DNA from: an uncultured Megamonas sp.
GTDB lineage: Bacteria > Bacillota_C > Negativicutes > Selenomonadales > Selenomonadaceae
DNA length: 17,042 bases
Direction: 5' to 3'
Assembly: GCA_900556715.1 (NCBI GenBank)
Contig: USPM01000018.1
Location: 1-17,042, forward strand
The notes under the pieces are model-generated. The model was given only the letters and a program-made list of their open reading frames with translations, was not told the DNA's origin and did not search any database. The position numbers were made by a program, and so were the translations under genes. Below, one piece after another: positions 8,228 through 15,371 of the stretch. How positions within the stretch are numbered: the stretch's first letter is position 1; each line of letters starts with the position of its first letter.

Positions 8228-8277
8228 TATATTAACTTTTAGGTAAGCATATTTTTATATCTATACGATATTAACTA

Positions 8278-8307
8278 AAATTAAGACACCTAAGGGTGTC
8301 TTAATTT
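8278..8307 (+). promoter_or_regulatory. Hairpin (weak terminator or attenuator) just upstream of mrdA
   Basis: A perfect 13-bp stem (8278-8290 with 8295-8307; core AAGACACC) closes on a TAAG tetraloop and is followed by TTTATTATA-type sequence rather than a clean T-run. It ends 6 nt before the AGGAG ribosome site (8313-8317) and 20 nt before the mrdA start. It may partly terminate mreBCD transcripts or set the mrdA level; sequence alone does not decide. Confidence 0.7.
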
Positions 8308-8327
8308 ATTATAGGAGTAAATTAAAG

Positions 8328-10130
8328 TTGAAATTTCTTGATAAACGTCTAAAAATTTTAGCTGCTATCGTAACAATTATCGTAGTAGCACTTATCAGTC
8401 GATTAGTTTATTTACAAATTTATCAAGGCGAATATTTTTCTAAATTAGCAGATGGTAACCGTATTCGTCTTGTATCAACATCTGCCCCTAGAGGTATTAT
8501 TTATGACCGCAATGGCATACAATTAGTCAATAATCGCCCTGCCTTTACGGTTGAATTATTACCATCTTTAGAGCCAGTCTCTCCAGATGTAATCGCACGT
8601 CTTGCCAATTTATTAAATATCAGCGTCGATGAAATCAATGAAAAAATCGCTAATCACTCAGGTTTTGATCCTGTTACCTTAAAAATAGATGTACCACCTG
8701 AAATCGTAACTATCATCGAAGAACAACAAGATTTATATCCAGGTGTATTCATCGATACAAAACCTGTTCGTAATTATATCTATAAATATGAAGGAGCTCA
8801 TGCTCTAGGTTATGTTAGTGAAATCAGTGATAGTGAACTTGAAGATAAGAAAAAATCCGGCGATGATTCTTATAAATTAGGTGATATCATTGGTAAATTT
8901 GGCCTTGAAAAATATTACGATAAATATCTTCGTGGTATTCCAGGCGGGGAACAAGTTGAAGTAGATGTTACAGGTCGTCCTGTTCAACGTTTAGGTATGA
9001 AAAATCCTGTAAGCGGTGCAAGTCTTACTTTGACAATTGACCACAATCTCCAAGAAGCTACAGAAAAAGCCATGGATGAAGTCATGTCTGGCATCAATGC
9101 ACAAGCTGCTGCCGCTGTAGTCTTAAATCCACAAACAGGCGAAGTTTTGGCTATGGTCAGCCGACCAACTTATGATCCTAACTTATTTGCTCTTGGTATC
9201 TCTACTAAAGATTGGAATGCGATAAATAATAATCCTCACTATCCACTTGATAATAAAGCTGTAACGGGTGAATATCCTCCAGGTTCTACATTTAAAATCA
9301 TCACAGGTACTGCTGCTTTGATGGAAAAAGTAGTAACACCTGATGAATTGATTTTTGACTCTGGTCAGCACTGGATAATCCCAAAAACAAATGCTGATGG
9401 TGAAGCATTAGGTTATATCAATTTTGAACAAGCTCTCGCTCACTCTGATAACGTTTATTTCTATGAAATGGGTAATCGCTTAGGCATTGAAAGATTAGCA
9501 AAATGGGCAAGAACTTTTGGTATCGGTGAAAAAACTGGCATAGACTTACCTTATGAAGCTGTCGGTAATGTCGCATGTCCAGAATACAAACGCAAAGTAT
9601 TTGATGAAGATTGGTACCTTGCAGAAACATTCGATGCCTCTATCGGACAAGGTTTTACACTTGCTACACCTCTACAAATGGCATTAGTTATGAGTGAAGC
9701 TGCCAACGGTGGTAAAAAATATCGTCCATATTTAGTAAAAGATATCGTAGCTCCAGATGGCAGTGTTATAAAACATTTTGATCCTGTAATTGAACGTGAT
9801 TTGAATATTGATCCATCTGTAATTAAACTCGTTCAAGAAGGTCTACATGAAGTTAGTACCGTAGGTACAGCTGCTTCTATGTTTAAAGATTTCCCTATAC
9901 CTATCGCTGGTAAAACAGGTACTGCGGAAAATTCACAAGGACGTGAACATGGTTGGTTTGTAGCTTATGGCCCATTTGATAATCCAAATATCGCCGTAGC
10001 CGTTATTGTAGAAAATGCTGGTTATGGTGCTACATCTGCCGTGCCAATCGGCTATAAAATTTTAAGTGCTGCTTTTGGCTTAGATAAACCACAAACACCA
10101 GAAAACCAACAAACTCCAGCACAGCAATAA
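8328..10130 (+). CDS. mrdA: Penicillin-binding protein 2 (elongation transpeptidase)
   Basis: PBP2 cross-links peptidoglycan during side-wall growth and works with RodA and MreC. The 600-residue product has a short cytoplasmic N-terminus, one membrane anchor (about residues 9-30), a dimerisation/pedestal domain with the class B signature APRGIIYDRNG (53-63), and the transpeptidase domain from about 235. The active-site motifs are complete: STFK at 320-323 with the acylated Ser320, SDN at 373-375, and KTG at 529-531. The C-terminal 15 residues are rich in Gln, Pro and Thr, like the MreC tail. The start is TTG at 8328, supported by AGGAG at 8313-8317; no ATG fits as well. Its partner rodA is not next to it, and minC follows instead. 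Confidence 0.96.
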   Translation: MKFLDKRLKILAAIVTIIVVALISRLVYLQIYQGEYFSKLADGNRIRLVSTSAPRGIIYDRNGIQLVNNRPAFTVELLPSLEPVSPDVIARLANLLNISVDEINEKIANHSGFDPVTLKIDVPPEIVTIIEEQQDLYPGVFIDTKPVRNYIYKYEGAHALGYVSEISDSELEDKKKSGDDSYKLGDIIGKFGLEKYYDKYLRGIPGGEQVEVDVTGRPVQRLGMKNPVSGASLTLTIDHNLQEATEKAMDEVMSGINAQAAAAVVLNPQTGEVLAMVSRPTYDPNLFALGISTKDWNAINNNPHYPLDNKAVTGEYPPGSTFKIITGTAALMEKVVTPDELIFDSGQHWIIPKTNADGEALGYINFEQALAHSDNVYFYEMGNRLGIERLAKWARTFGIGEKTGIDLPYEAVGNVACPEYKRKVFDEDWYLAETFDASIGQGFTLATPLQMALVMSEAANGGKKYRPYLVKDIVAPDGSVIKHFDPVIERDLNIDPSVIKLVQEGLHEVSTVGTAASMFKDFPIPIAGKTGTAENSQGREHGWFVAYGPFDNPNIAVAVIVENAGYGATSAVPIGYKILSAAFGLDKPQTPENQQTPAQQ

Positions 10131-10170
10131 AAAATATATAAATCCATAATAGATAAAATGAAGTGATTAT

Positions 10171-10782
10171 ATGAGTGAATTAATAACTTTTAAAGGTTCT
10201 AATAATGGCTTAAATTTGGTAATCACCAAAAAAGCCGATTTTAAACAAATACAAGAGGCTCTAACTAAAAAGTTAGCCTCTTGTCCTAACTTCTTTGAAG
10301 CTAATACTAATATCACCTTAGAGGATAATAATTTTTCTCCAGATGAAAAAAATATTTTGACTGATATTTTGAAAAAATACCAATTAAATTTAAAATTTGT
10401 TGCTATCAAAGATAAAAATCCTAACCATAAAAATAATATTCCACCGCTAATCATAAAACGCACAGTTCGCGGTGGTGAAGAAATTGTCTCCAAAGGTTCC
10501 ATAATCATCGAAGGTAACGTCAATCCCGGTGCAAAAATCATTGCAGGTGGCAATATAGATGTCCATGGTCACTGCCGTGGCATCGTCCATGCCGGTGCAT
10601 ATGGTGATGTATCTTCTTATATTATTGCTGATAAATTATCTCCTCTACAAATACGTATAGCTAATCTAATAGCTAGAGCTCCAGATAATATCGAAAAAAA
10701 TTCGGAAAATAATATTTCTACAGAAAAAGCAATAATTCAAGACAATGCTATTATTTTAGAGCCATTTCAACGCGAAAATTAA
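10171..10782 (+). CDS. minC: Septum site-determining protein MinC
   Basis: MinC inhibits FtsZ assembly away from mid-cell when recruited to the membrane by MinD. At 203 residues it is shorter than the Bacillus (about 226) and E. coli (231) proteins. The N-terminal FtsZ-binding domain (about residues 1-80) is weakly conserved. The C-terminal right-handed beta-helix (about 90-165) is clear: RTVRGGEEI, GNVNPGAKIIAGGNIDVHG, CRGIVHAGAYGD and SPLQIRIANLIARAPD. The last 30 residues carry the usual AIIQDNAIILEPF-like end. The ribosome site before the ATG is weak (AAGTGA, 10160-10165). The gene lies 40 nt after mrdA and before minD, so a common transcript is likely. An RNA hairpin lies inside its first 40 codons (10252-10283). 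Confidence 0.93.
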   Translation: MSELITFKGSNNGLNLVITKKADFKQIQEALTKKLASCPNFFEANTNITLEDNNFSPDEKNILTDILKKYQLNLKFVAIKDKNPNHKNNIPPLIIKRTVRGGEEIVSKGSIIIEGNVNPGAKIIAGGNIDVHGHCRGIVHAGAYGDVSSYIIADKLSPLQIRIANLIARAPDNIEKNSENNISTEKAIIQDNAIILEPFQREN

Positions 10783-10874
10783 TTTTATTGCACAAAAATC
10801 ATATCTAAACTATATAAAGAGAAAGAGGTGCTTTTCTGTTTGTCTTAAAGTGCAAAAAGGCAACAGTAAACTAT

Positions 10875-11678
10875 ATGACCCAAATTAATACAAATTGTAA
10901 AATCATAGTTATTACTTCTGGTAAAGGTGGTGTAGGCAAAACTACTACTACAGCCAATATAGGTGCTGGTCTTGCCATGAAAGGATATAAAGTAGCACTT
11001 ATCGATACAGACACAGGACTTCGCAATCTTGATTTATTATTAGGCTTAGAAAATCGCATCATGTATGATTTAGTTGATGTTACTTCTGGTAAAATTCCTT
11101 ATAAAAAAGCATTAGTTCGCCATAAAAAATATGAAACACTTTTCTTATTACCTACATCTCAAATCAAAGATAAACTTGCAGTAACTCCTGAACAAGTAGT
11201 TGATTTATGCTCTGAAATGAGCTCTGAATTTGATTTTATCTTAATTGATTGCCCTGCTGGTATCGAACAAGGTTTCAAAACAGCTGTTGCTGCTGCTGAT
11301 ATTGCTCTAGTAGTAACTATGCCTGAAATCTCTGCTGTTCGTGATGCTGATAAAATCATCGGTGAACTTAATCGTGCAGGCAAAGATAATATCTTATTGA
11401 TCGTCAATAGAATTCGTCCCGATATGGTAGCCAAAGGAGAAATGCTCGATCTTGATGATATCAATGATATCTTAGCTATAAAATGTATCGGTCAAGTACC
11501 TGATGACGAAATGGTCGTTTCTTCTACCAATCGCGGTGAACCTGTTATCGCCAATACTAAGTCTCAAGCAGGTTTAGCTTATCAAAACATTACTAGACGA
11601 CTTTGTGGAGAAAACGTTCCATTTATGACTTTCCGCACCAAAGAATCATTCTTTGCGAGATTAAAAAAATTATTTTAA
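10875..11678 (+). CDS. minD: Septum site-determining protein MinD
   Basis: MinD is a membrane-associated ATPase that dimerises with ATP, binds the membrane and recruits MinC; MinE triggers its release. The 267-residue product has the deviant Walker A motif GKGGVGKTT (residues 16-24, with Lys17 and Lys22), the DTDTGLRNLDLLLGL stretch typical of MinD (44-58), the Walker B-like FILIDCPAGI (121-130) and a C-terminal amphipathic membrane-targeting helix (KESFFARLKKLF, 256-267). The N-terminus is about six residues longer than most MinDs. The ATG at 10875 has only a distant AAAAAGG (10854-10860), while a stronger GAGGTG (10825-10830) lies further up without a standard in-frame start at the right distance. 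The start is therefore likely but not certain. Confidence 0.96.
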   Translation: MTQINTNCKIIVITSGKGGVGKTTTTANIGAGLAMKGYKVALIDTDTGLRNLDLLLGLENRIMYDLVDVTSGKIPYKKALVRHKKYETLFLLPTSQIKDKLAVTPEQVVDLCSEMSSEFDFILIDCPAGIEQGFKTAVAAADIALVVTMPEISAVRDADKIIGELNRAGKDNILLIVNRIRPDMVAKGEMLDLDDINDILAIKCIGQVPDDEMVVSSTNRGEPVIANTKSQAGLAYQNITRRLCGENVPFMTFRTKESFFARLKKLF

Positions 11679-11697
11679 TTAAGGAGAGCATCATATT

Positions 11698-11967
11698 ATG
11701 TTTGAGGCTGTAATGAAATTGTTAAATAGAAATAAAAAAACATCTAAAGAAATTGCTAAAGATAGGTTAAAAGTTGTATTAATTCATGACCGTGCCAACA
11801 TTTCTCCTGAAGTCATGCAAGCAATAAAAAATGATATCATCGAAGTAATTTCTCACTACATGGATATAAATAAAAATGAAATGGAAATCTCTTTAGAAAA
11901 CGATGATAATTCCGTGGCATTATTAGCTAATATTCCTGTAAATCGCATAAAAAATCAATCAAAATAA
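11698..11967 (+). CDS. minE: Cell division topological specificity factor MinE
   Basis: MinE stimulates MinD ATPase and, by chasing MinD off the membrane, produces pole-to-pole oscillation that frees mid-cell for division. The 89-residue product has an N-terminal membrane-binding stretch (MFEAVMKLLNR), the anti-MinCD region with SKEIAKDRLKVVLIHDRANI (16-35) and a C-terminal topological-specificity domain (about 36-85). The length matches the family. AAGGAG (11681-11686) precedes the ATG by 11 nt, and the gap from minD is 19 nt. MinE points away from the Bacillus-type MinJ/DivIVA system and fits a diderm Firmicute. A terminator hairpin begins at the stop codon, so this is the end of the mrdA-minCDE unit. 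Confidence 0.95.
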   Translation: MFEAVMKLLNRNKKTSKEIAKDRLKVVLIHDRANISPEVMQAIKNDIIEVISHYMDINKNEMEISLENDDNSVALLANIPVNRIKNQSK

Positions 11968-12025
11968 TAAATAAAATAACAAGCATTTATTTTTTACATA
12001 GATAAATGCTTGTTATTTTATTTAT
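11967..12025 (+). terminator. Terminator after minE
   Basis: A 23-bp perfect inverted repeat (11967-11989 with 12003-12025) extends to 24 bp through T11990-A12002 and has a loop of about 11 nt. The core is AACAAGCATTTA, and the 3' arm is T-rich (TTGTTATTTTATTT), acting as its own U-tract. It begins at the last base of the minE stop codon. The stem is the longest perfect one in the window. Confidence 0.88.
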
Positions 12026-12057
12026 AATCAATTTGCATAACTGCTTTCTTGCTTTTC

Positions 12058-12087
12058 TTTACACTTACTCTAAAAAAATGTTACAAT
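12058..12087 (+). promoter_or_regulatory. Promoter for the flippase-ruvB-queH-GNAT block
   Basis: TTTACA (12058-12063) and TACAAT (12082-12087) are separated by 18 nt, and the -10 is preceded by TG with one spare base (extended -10). Each hexamer differs from consensus by one base. Transcription would begin near 12094, about 40 nt before the start codon at 12136. It lies just after the minE terminator, as expected for a new transcript. Confidence 0.72.
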
Positions 12088-12135
12088 ATAAACTAATGAT
12101 TATCAAATTATCCCATATTAATGAGGTTTGTATTA

Positions 12136-13122
12136 ATGAACAAATTCCATAAAAGACTTTGTGTCTTAATTCTTTTCGTCTCTGTAATTTCTGCTGGAGT
12201 CATTTATTTTACAGTAGATATCAATACTTTATCTAGTTTGACACAGTTTAATCCTCTAGCAATAATTGCAGCGTTGATTTCCATTGGCTTTGGTTTATTT
12301 TTAGATGGTCTACGCCTTGTTCAACTAGTGAATATTTCTAACGAAAAAATCTCATTTACACAGGCATTACATGTAGTATTTGGCAACTATTTCCTAGCAT
12401 TATTGACACCTGGTTTTAGTGGTGGTGCTATTGCTCAAGTACTCTTTTTACGTCATGCTGGCATACCTGTAGGTAAAGCAACTATTATTGTAATCGTACG
12501 TACTATTTTATCTATCATGTTCTTAATCATGTGTATGCCATTTATCTTCATGCATGATGCTGGTATAATTCCTTGGATTTCTGATGAAACTTTAATGGTT
12601 ATTTCTACTTTAGCTTTTCTTTGCATTTTATTATTAATTTGGTGTTTTAAACATAACTATTTAGATTACTTAGTAATAAAATTAGTACATCGTCTTTCTC
12701 ACAAAAAAGCTAGAGCTTTTATATCTTTTTATCGAGATAATAAATTAGCCATAAAACTTTTATTGGCTTCACCTATGAAAATGCTTAAGGTCTACATCAC
12801 ATCAGGCCTTAGTCTAATTTTCATCTATGCAATTGTACCAATCTTAATGTTTAGTTTAACTAATGATTTTGATGGTGTTTTAGCCATGGGACGCATGATT
12901 ATTTTAAATATTTTGCTCTATTTTTCTCCAACTCCAGGAGGCTCTGGTATTGCAGAAGGTGGCTTCATCTTATTATTTAATTCTATGTTACCAGAAGGCA
13001 CCGTTGGTATTGTAGCTGTTACATGGCGATTAATTGCTGAATATATACCATTTATCATTGGTTTTTACTATACAATCAAAGTCTTTGGTCGAGATTTCTT
13101 AAATAAACCGCTCATAAAATAA
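12136..13122 (+). CDS. Flippase-like membrane protein, LPG synthase TM-domain family (UPF0104/YbhN-like)
   Basis: This 328-residue membrane protein has about eight hydrophobic segments and matches the family that also forms the flippase half of MprF (lysylphosphatidylglycerol synthase TM region). Conserved family stretches are LLTPGFSGGAIAQVLFLRHA (89-108), with the polar GFSGG turn, and PTPGGSGIAEGG (265-276). It lacks the cytoplasmic aminoacyl-phosphatidylglycerol synthase domain, so any role would be lipid or polyprenyl-lipid translocation rather than lipid lysylation. The substrate is unknown. An in-frame ATG at 12121 is less likely, because TGAGG within it (12122-12126) is the ribosome site for the ATG at 12136. 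It lies 30 nt before ruvB and has its own promoter. Confidence 0.85.
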   Translation: MNKFHKRLCVLILFVSVISAGVIYFTVDINTLSSLTQFNPLAIIAALISIGFGLFLDGLRLVQLVNISNEKISFTQALHVVFGNYFLALLTPGFSGGAIAQVLFLRHAGIPVGKATIIVIVRTILSIMFLIMCMPFIFMHDAGIIPWISDETLMVISTLAFLCILLLIWCFKHNYLDYLVIKLVHRLSHKKARAFISFYRDNKLAIKLLLASPMKMLKVYITSGLSLIFIYAIVPILMFSLTNDFDGVLAMGRMIILNILLYFSPTPGGSGIAEGGFILLFNSMLPEGTVGIVAVTWRLIAEYIPFIIGFYYTIKVFGRDFLNKPLIK

Positions 13123-13152
13123 TATTTAAACTATGGAGGCAATTCTTATTTA

Positions 13153-14157
13153 ATGGAAGACTTTAATGAACGCATTGTTTCTGGTGGTGAAATGGATATT
13201 GACAATTGGCAGTATTCTCTTCGTCCCAAAAAATTACAAGAATATATTGGTCAAGATAAAGTCAAAGATAATTTGTCTATCTTTATCCAAGCAGCACTAA
13301 ACCGCAATGAAGCTCTTGATCATGTACTTTTATACGGGCCTCCAGGACTTGGTAAAACTACACTAGCTAATATTATTGCCAATGAGATGGGAGTTAATTT
13401 CCGCGTGACTTCTGGACCTGCTATTGAACGTTCCGGTGATTTGGCAGCACTACTCACTAATCTCACCGAAAAAGATGTCCTATTTATCGATGAAATTCAT
13501 CGCTTATCTCATAGCGTAGAAGAAGTTTTATACTCTGCTATGGAAGATTTTGCCTTAGATATCATCATTGGCAAAGGCCCAAGTGCTCGTTCTATTCGTT
13601 TAGATATAGCACCCTTTACACTCATAGGTGCAACAACAAAAGCCGGTGCCTTAGCTTCTCCTCTCCGAGATCGCTTCGGTGTTATTTCTCGTTTAGAATA
13701 CTATACACCTGAATCCTTAGTCTTTATCATCAAACGTTCTGCGGAAATTTTAAATATTCCTATTGAAGATAGAGGAGCTTTAGAAATAGCTCGTCGCTCT
13801 CGCGGAACACCTCGCGTAGCCAATCGCCTATTAAAACGTGTCCGCGACTTTGCTCAAATAAAAGGCAATGGTATTATCACCGATGAAATTGCTGATACCG
13901 CACTTGCTATGCTTGAAATTGATAAAATGGGGCTTGACCATATCGATCGTAATATCTTGCTCACTATGATCAATAAATTCGGCGGTGGCCCTGTTGGCCT
14001 TGAAACACTTGCTGCTGCTGTAAGTGAGGAAACAGATACTATCGGTGATGTTTATGAACCTTATCTATTACAATTAGGTTTTATCAACCGCACACCTAGA
14101 GGACGTATTGTTACCAAATTAGGTTATGAACATCTTGGTTTAACTAAAGCTGAATAA
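13153..14157 (+). CDS. ruvB: Holliday junction branch migration helicase RuvB
   Basis: RuvB is the hexameric AAA+ motor that, with RuvA, drives branch migration of Holliday junctions in recombinational repair. The 334-residue product has Walker [10 protein letters not shown] (62-70), Walker B FIDEIH (111-116), sensor-1 GATTKAG (159-165), the PLRDRFG stretch with the arginine-finger region (170-176) and a C-terminal winged-helix domain ending [17 protein letters not shown]. The length is standard. GGAGG (13135-13139) lies 13 nt before the ATG, a long spacer, but no nearer start is available. ruvA and ruvC, which usually precede ruvB, are not in the window; a membrane protein gene takes their place. 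queH follows after 30 nt. Confidence 0.97.
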   Translation: MEDFNERIVSGGEMDIDNWQYSLRPKKLQEYIGQDKVKDNLSIFIQAALNRNEALDHVLLYGPPGLGKTTLANIIANEMGVNFRVTSGPAIERSGDLAALLTNLTEKDVLFIDEIHRLSHSVEEVLYSAMEDFALDIIIGKGPSARSIRLDIAPFTLIGATTKAGALASPLRDRFGVISRLEYYTPESLVFIIKRSAEILNIPIEDRGALEIARRSRGTPRVANRLLKRVRDFAQIKGNGIITDEIADTALAMLEIDKMGLDHIDRNILLTMINKFGGGPVGLETLAAAVSEETDTIGDVYEPYLLQLGFINRTPRGRIVTKLGYEHLGLTKAE

Positions 14158-14187
14158 TTCGTATTTTTTGAGGGAGTTATCTTACAA

Positions 14188-14802
14188 ATGAATATATTAC
14201 TTCATATGTGCTGTGGCCCTTGTGCTTGTTATCCCGTGCCTAAGCTTCGCTCTGAAGGGCATGATATTACAGGTTATTTTTTCAATCCTAATATTCACCC
14301 TTATAAAGAATTTAAACATCGTTTAACTACTGCACAAGAATATGCACAAAAAGTTGATTTAAAACTTATTGTAGACACAAATTATCAATTACGGGAATTT
14401 TTACAACGTGCTTTAACCATTGAAAAACATACAGATGGTCTTAATTTAGATAATCGTCGCTGCCGTATGTGTTATGCTTGGCGACTTCATCAAACAGCAA
14501 TTTATGCTAAAGAAAATAATTTTGATGCTTTTTCATCAACTTTATTTGTCAGCCCTTATCAAAATCATGAAATGATGAAAGATGTCGCTCAAAAAATTGC
14601 CCAAGCGGTAGACATTCCCTTCTTCTATGAAGATTTCCGACCAGGATTTGCTGAAGGAACACAAACAAGCATTGATTTAGAATTATATCGTCAACCTTAT
14701 TGTGGCTGTATTTTCAGTGAAGAAGAACGTTATTCCAATTCGTTTAAGAAAAAACGCAAAAAAAAATTAAAAGCTCTTTTTAATGAGCAAAATAATAAAT
14801 AA
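14188..14802 (+). CDS. queH: Epoxyqueuosine reductase QueH
   Basis: QueH (formerly DUF208) reduces epoxyqueuosine to queuosine in tRNA, the last step of the pathway, and replaces the cobalamin-dependent QueG. The 204-residue product has the family cysteines: CCGPCAC at the N-terminus (Cys8, 9, 12, 14), RRCRMCY (Cys92, 95) and YCGCIFSE (Cys172, 174). These bind an iron-sulfur cluster and a second iron. The GYFFNPNIHPYKEF and FYEDFRPGF stretches are also typical. The C-terminus is very basic (KKKRKKKLK, 187-195), which fits tRNA contact. AGGGAG (14171-14176) precedes the ATG by 11 nt. Neighbourhood with ruvB is common in Firmicutes; queA and tgt often follow but are absent here. Confidence 0.94.
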   Translation: MNILLHMCCGPCACYPVPKLRSEGHDITGYFFNPNIHPYKEFKHRLTTAQEYAQKVDLKLIVDTNYQLREFLQRALTIEKHTDGLNLDNRRCRMCYAWRLHQTAIYAKENNFDAFSSTLFVSPYQNHEMMKDVAQKIAQAVDIPFFYEDFRPGFAEGTQTSIDLELYRQPYCGCIFSEEERYSNSFKKKRKKKLKALFNEQNNK

Positions 14803-14817
14803 TGTGATGGGGTTTTT

Positions 14818-15315
14818 ATGGTATCTATTACTACCGCAACAGCTGATGATTTAACAACTCTTGCAGATATTGAACAAATATGTTTTTCTTCTAAAGAAGG
14901 TGCTAGCTTAAATACTTTAAAATCCAGATTTGAAGTATTTCCTAATCATTTTTTAGTAGCTAAAATCCATAAACACAACGATAATGAAATTGTTGGTTTC
15001 GTCAATGGTATGGTTACTGATGAAGAGACTATTATCGATGAAATGTACGCTGATCCTAGCCTTCATCAACCACAAGGAAAATATCAAACTATTTTTGGTA
15101 TTGATGTATTGCCATCTTATCAACATTTAGGCATTGCTACTAAATTAATGAATAATCTTATTGAGAAAGCTCAAAAAGAAAAACGCTCTGGTATAATTTT
15201 ATGTTGTAAACATCAACTTATTCCGTTTTATGAACAATTTGGTTTTAAAAATTTAGGTATTTCTAAATCTACACATGGAGGAGTCGTCTGGTATGACATG
15301 CTCCTAAATATATAA
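14818..15315 (+). CDS. GNAT family N-acetyltransferase
   Basis: The 165-residue protein has a GCN5-related acetyltransferase fold. The acetyl-CoA-binding motif A reads GIDVLPSYQHLGIATKLM (94-111), with the Q-x-x-G-x-A core at 102-107. Motif B follows as LCCKHQLIPFYEQFGFKNLG (128-147), with the typical FYEQFGF. The IDEMYADP stretch and overall layout resemble small arylalkylamine-type or uncharacterised bacterial GNATs. The substrate cannot be told. It starts 15 nt after queH behind a GATGGGG ribosome site, so it is probably co-transcribed, and a bidirectional terminator begins at its stop codon. Neighbour genes do not suggest RimI (no tsaB or tsaE nearby). Confidence 0.85.
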   Translation: MVSITTATADDLTTLADIEQICFSSKEGASLNTLKSRFEVFPNHFLVAKIHKHNDNEIVGFVNGMVTDEETIIDEMYADPSLHQPQGKYQTIFGIDVLPSYQHLGIATKLMNNLIEKAQKEKRSGIILCCKHQLIPFYEQFGFKNLGISKSTHGGVVWYDMLLNI

Positions 15316-15364
15316 AAAGAACCTCTATAGTTAGTTAATTAAACTAATTATAGAGGCTCTTTTT
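15314..15364. terminator. Bidirectional terminator between the GNAT gene and the MFS gene
   Basis: A 23-bp near-perfect inverted repeat (15314-15336 with 15342-15364) has two non-Watson-Crick positions and a 5-nt AATTA loop. AAAAA lies on the left and TTTTT on the right, so it can end the plus-strand block and the minus-strand MFS gene. The core is CCTCTATA. It overlaps the GNAT stop codon and ends 7 nt before the MFS stop codon. Confidence 0.9.
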
Positions 15365-15371
15365 CTTTTTA

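Noticed and set aside
10167..10553. A 128-codon open frame on the minus strand opposite minC
   Set aside because: It lies wholly opposite a clear MinC, shows no recognisable domain and has no suitable ribosome site. It is best explained as a shadow of the coding strand.
12136..13122. Full-length MprF (lysylphosphatidylglycerol synthase)
   Set aside because: At 328 residues only the membrane flippase-type domain is present; the C-terminal synthase domain is missing, and the next gene is ruvB.
14818..15315. RimI (ribosomal protein S18 alanine acetyltransferase)
   Set aside because: The GNAT fold fits, but the flanking genes are queH and a terminator, not tsaB, tsaE or tsaD, and the sequence lacks a close RimI-like N-terminus.
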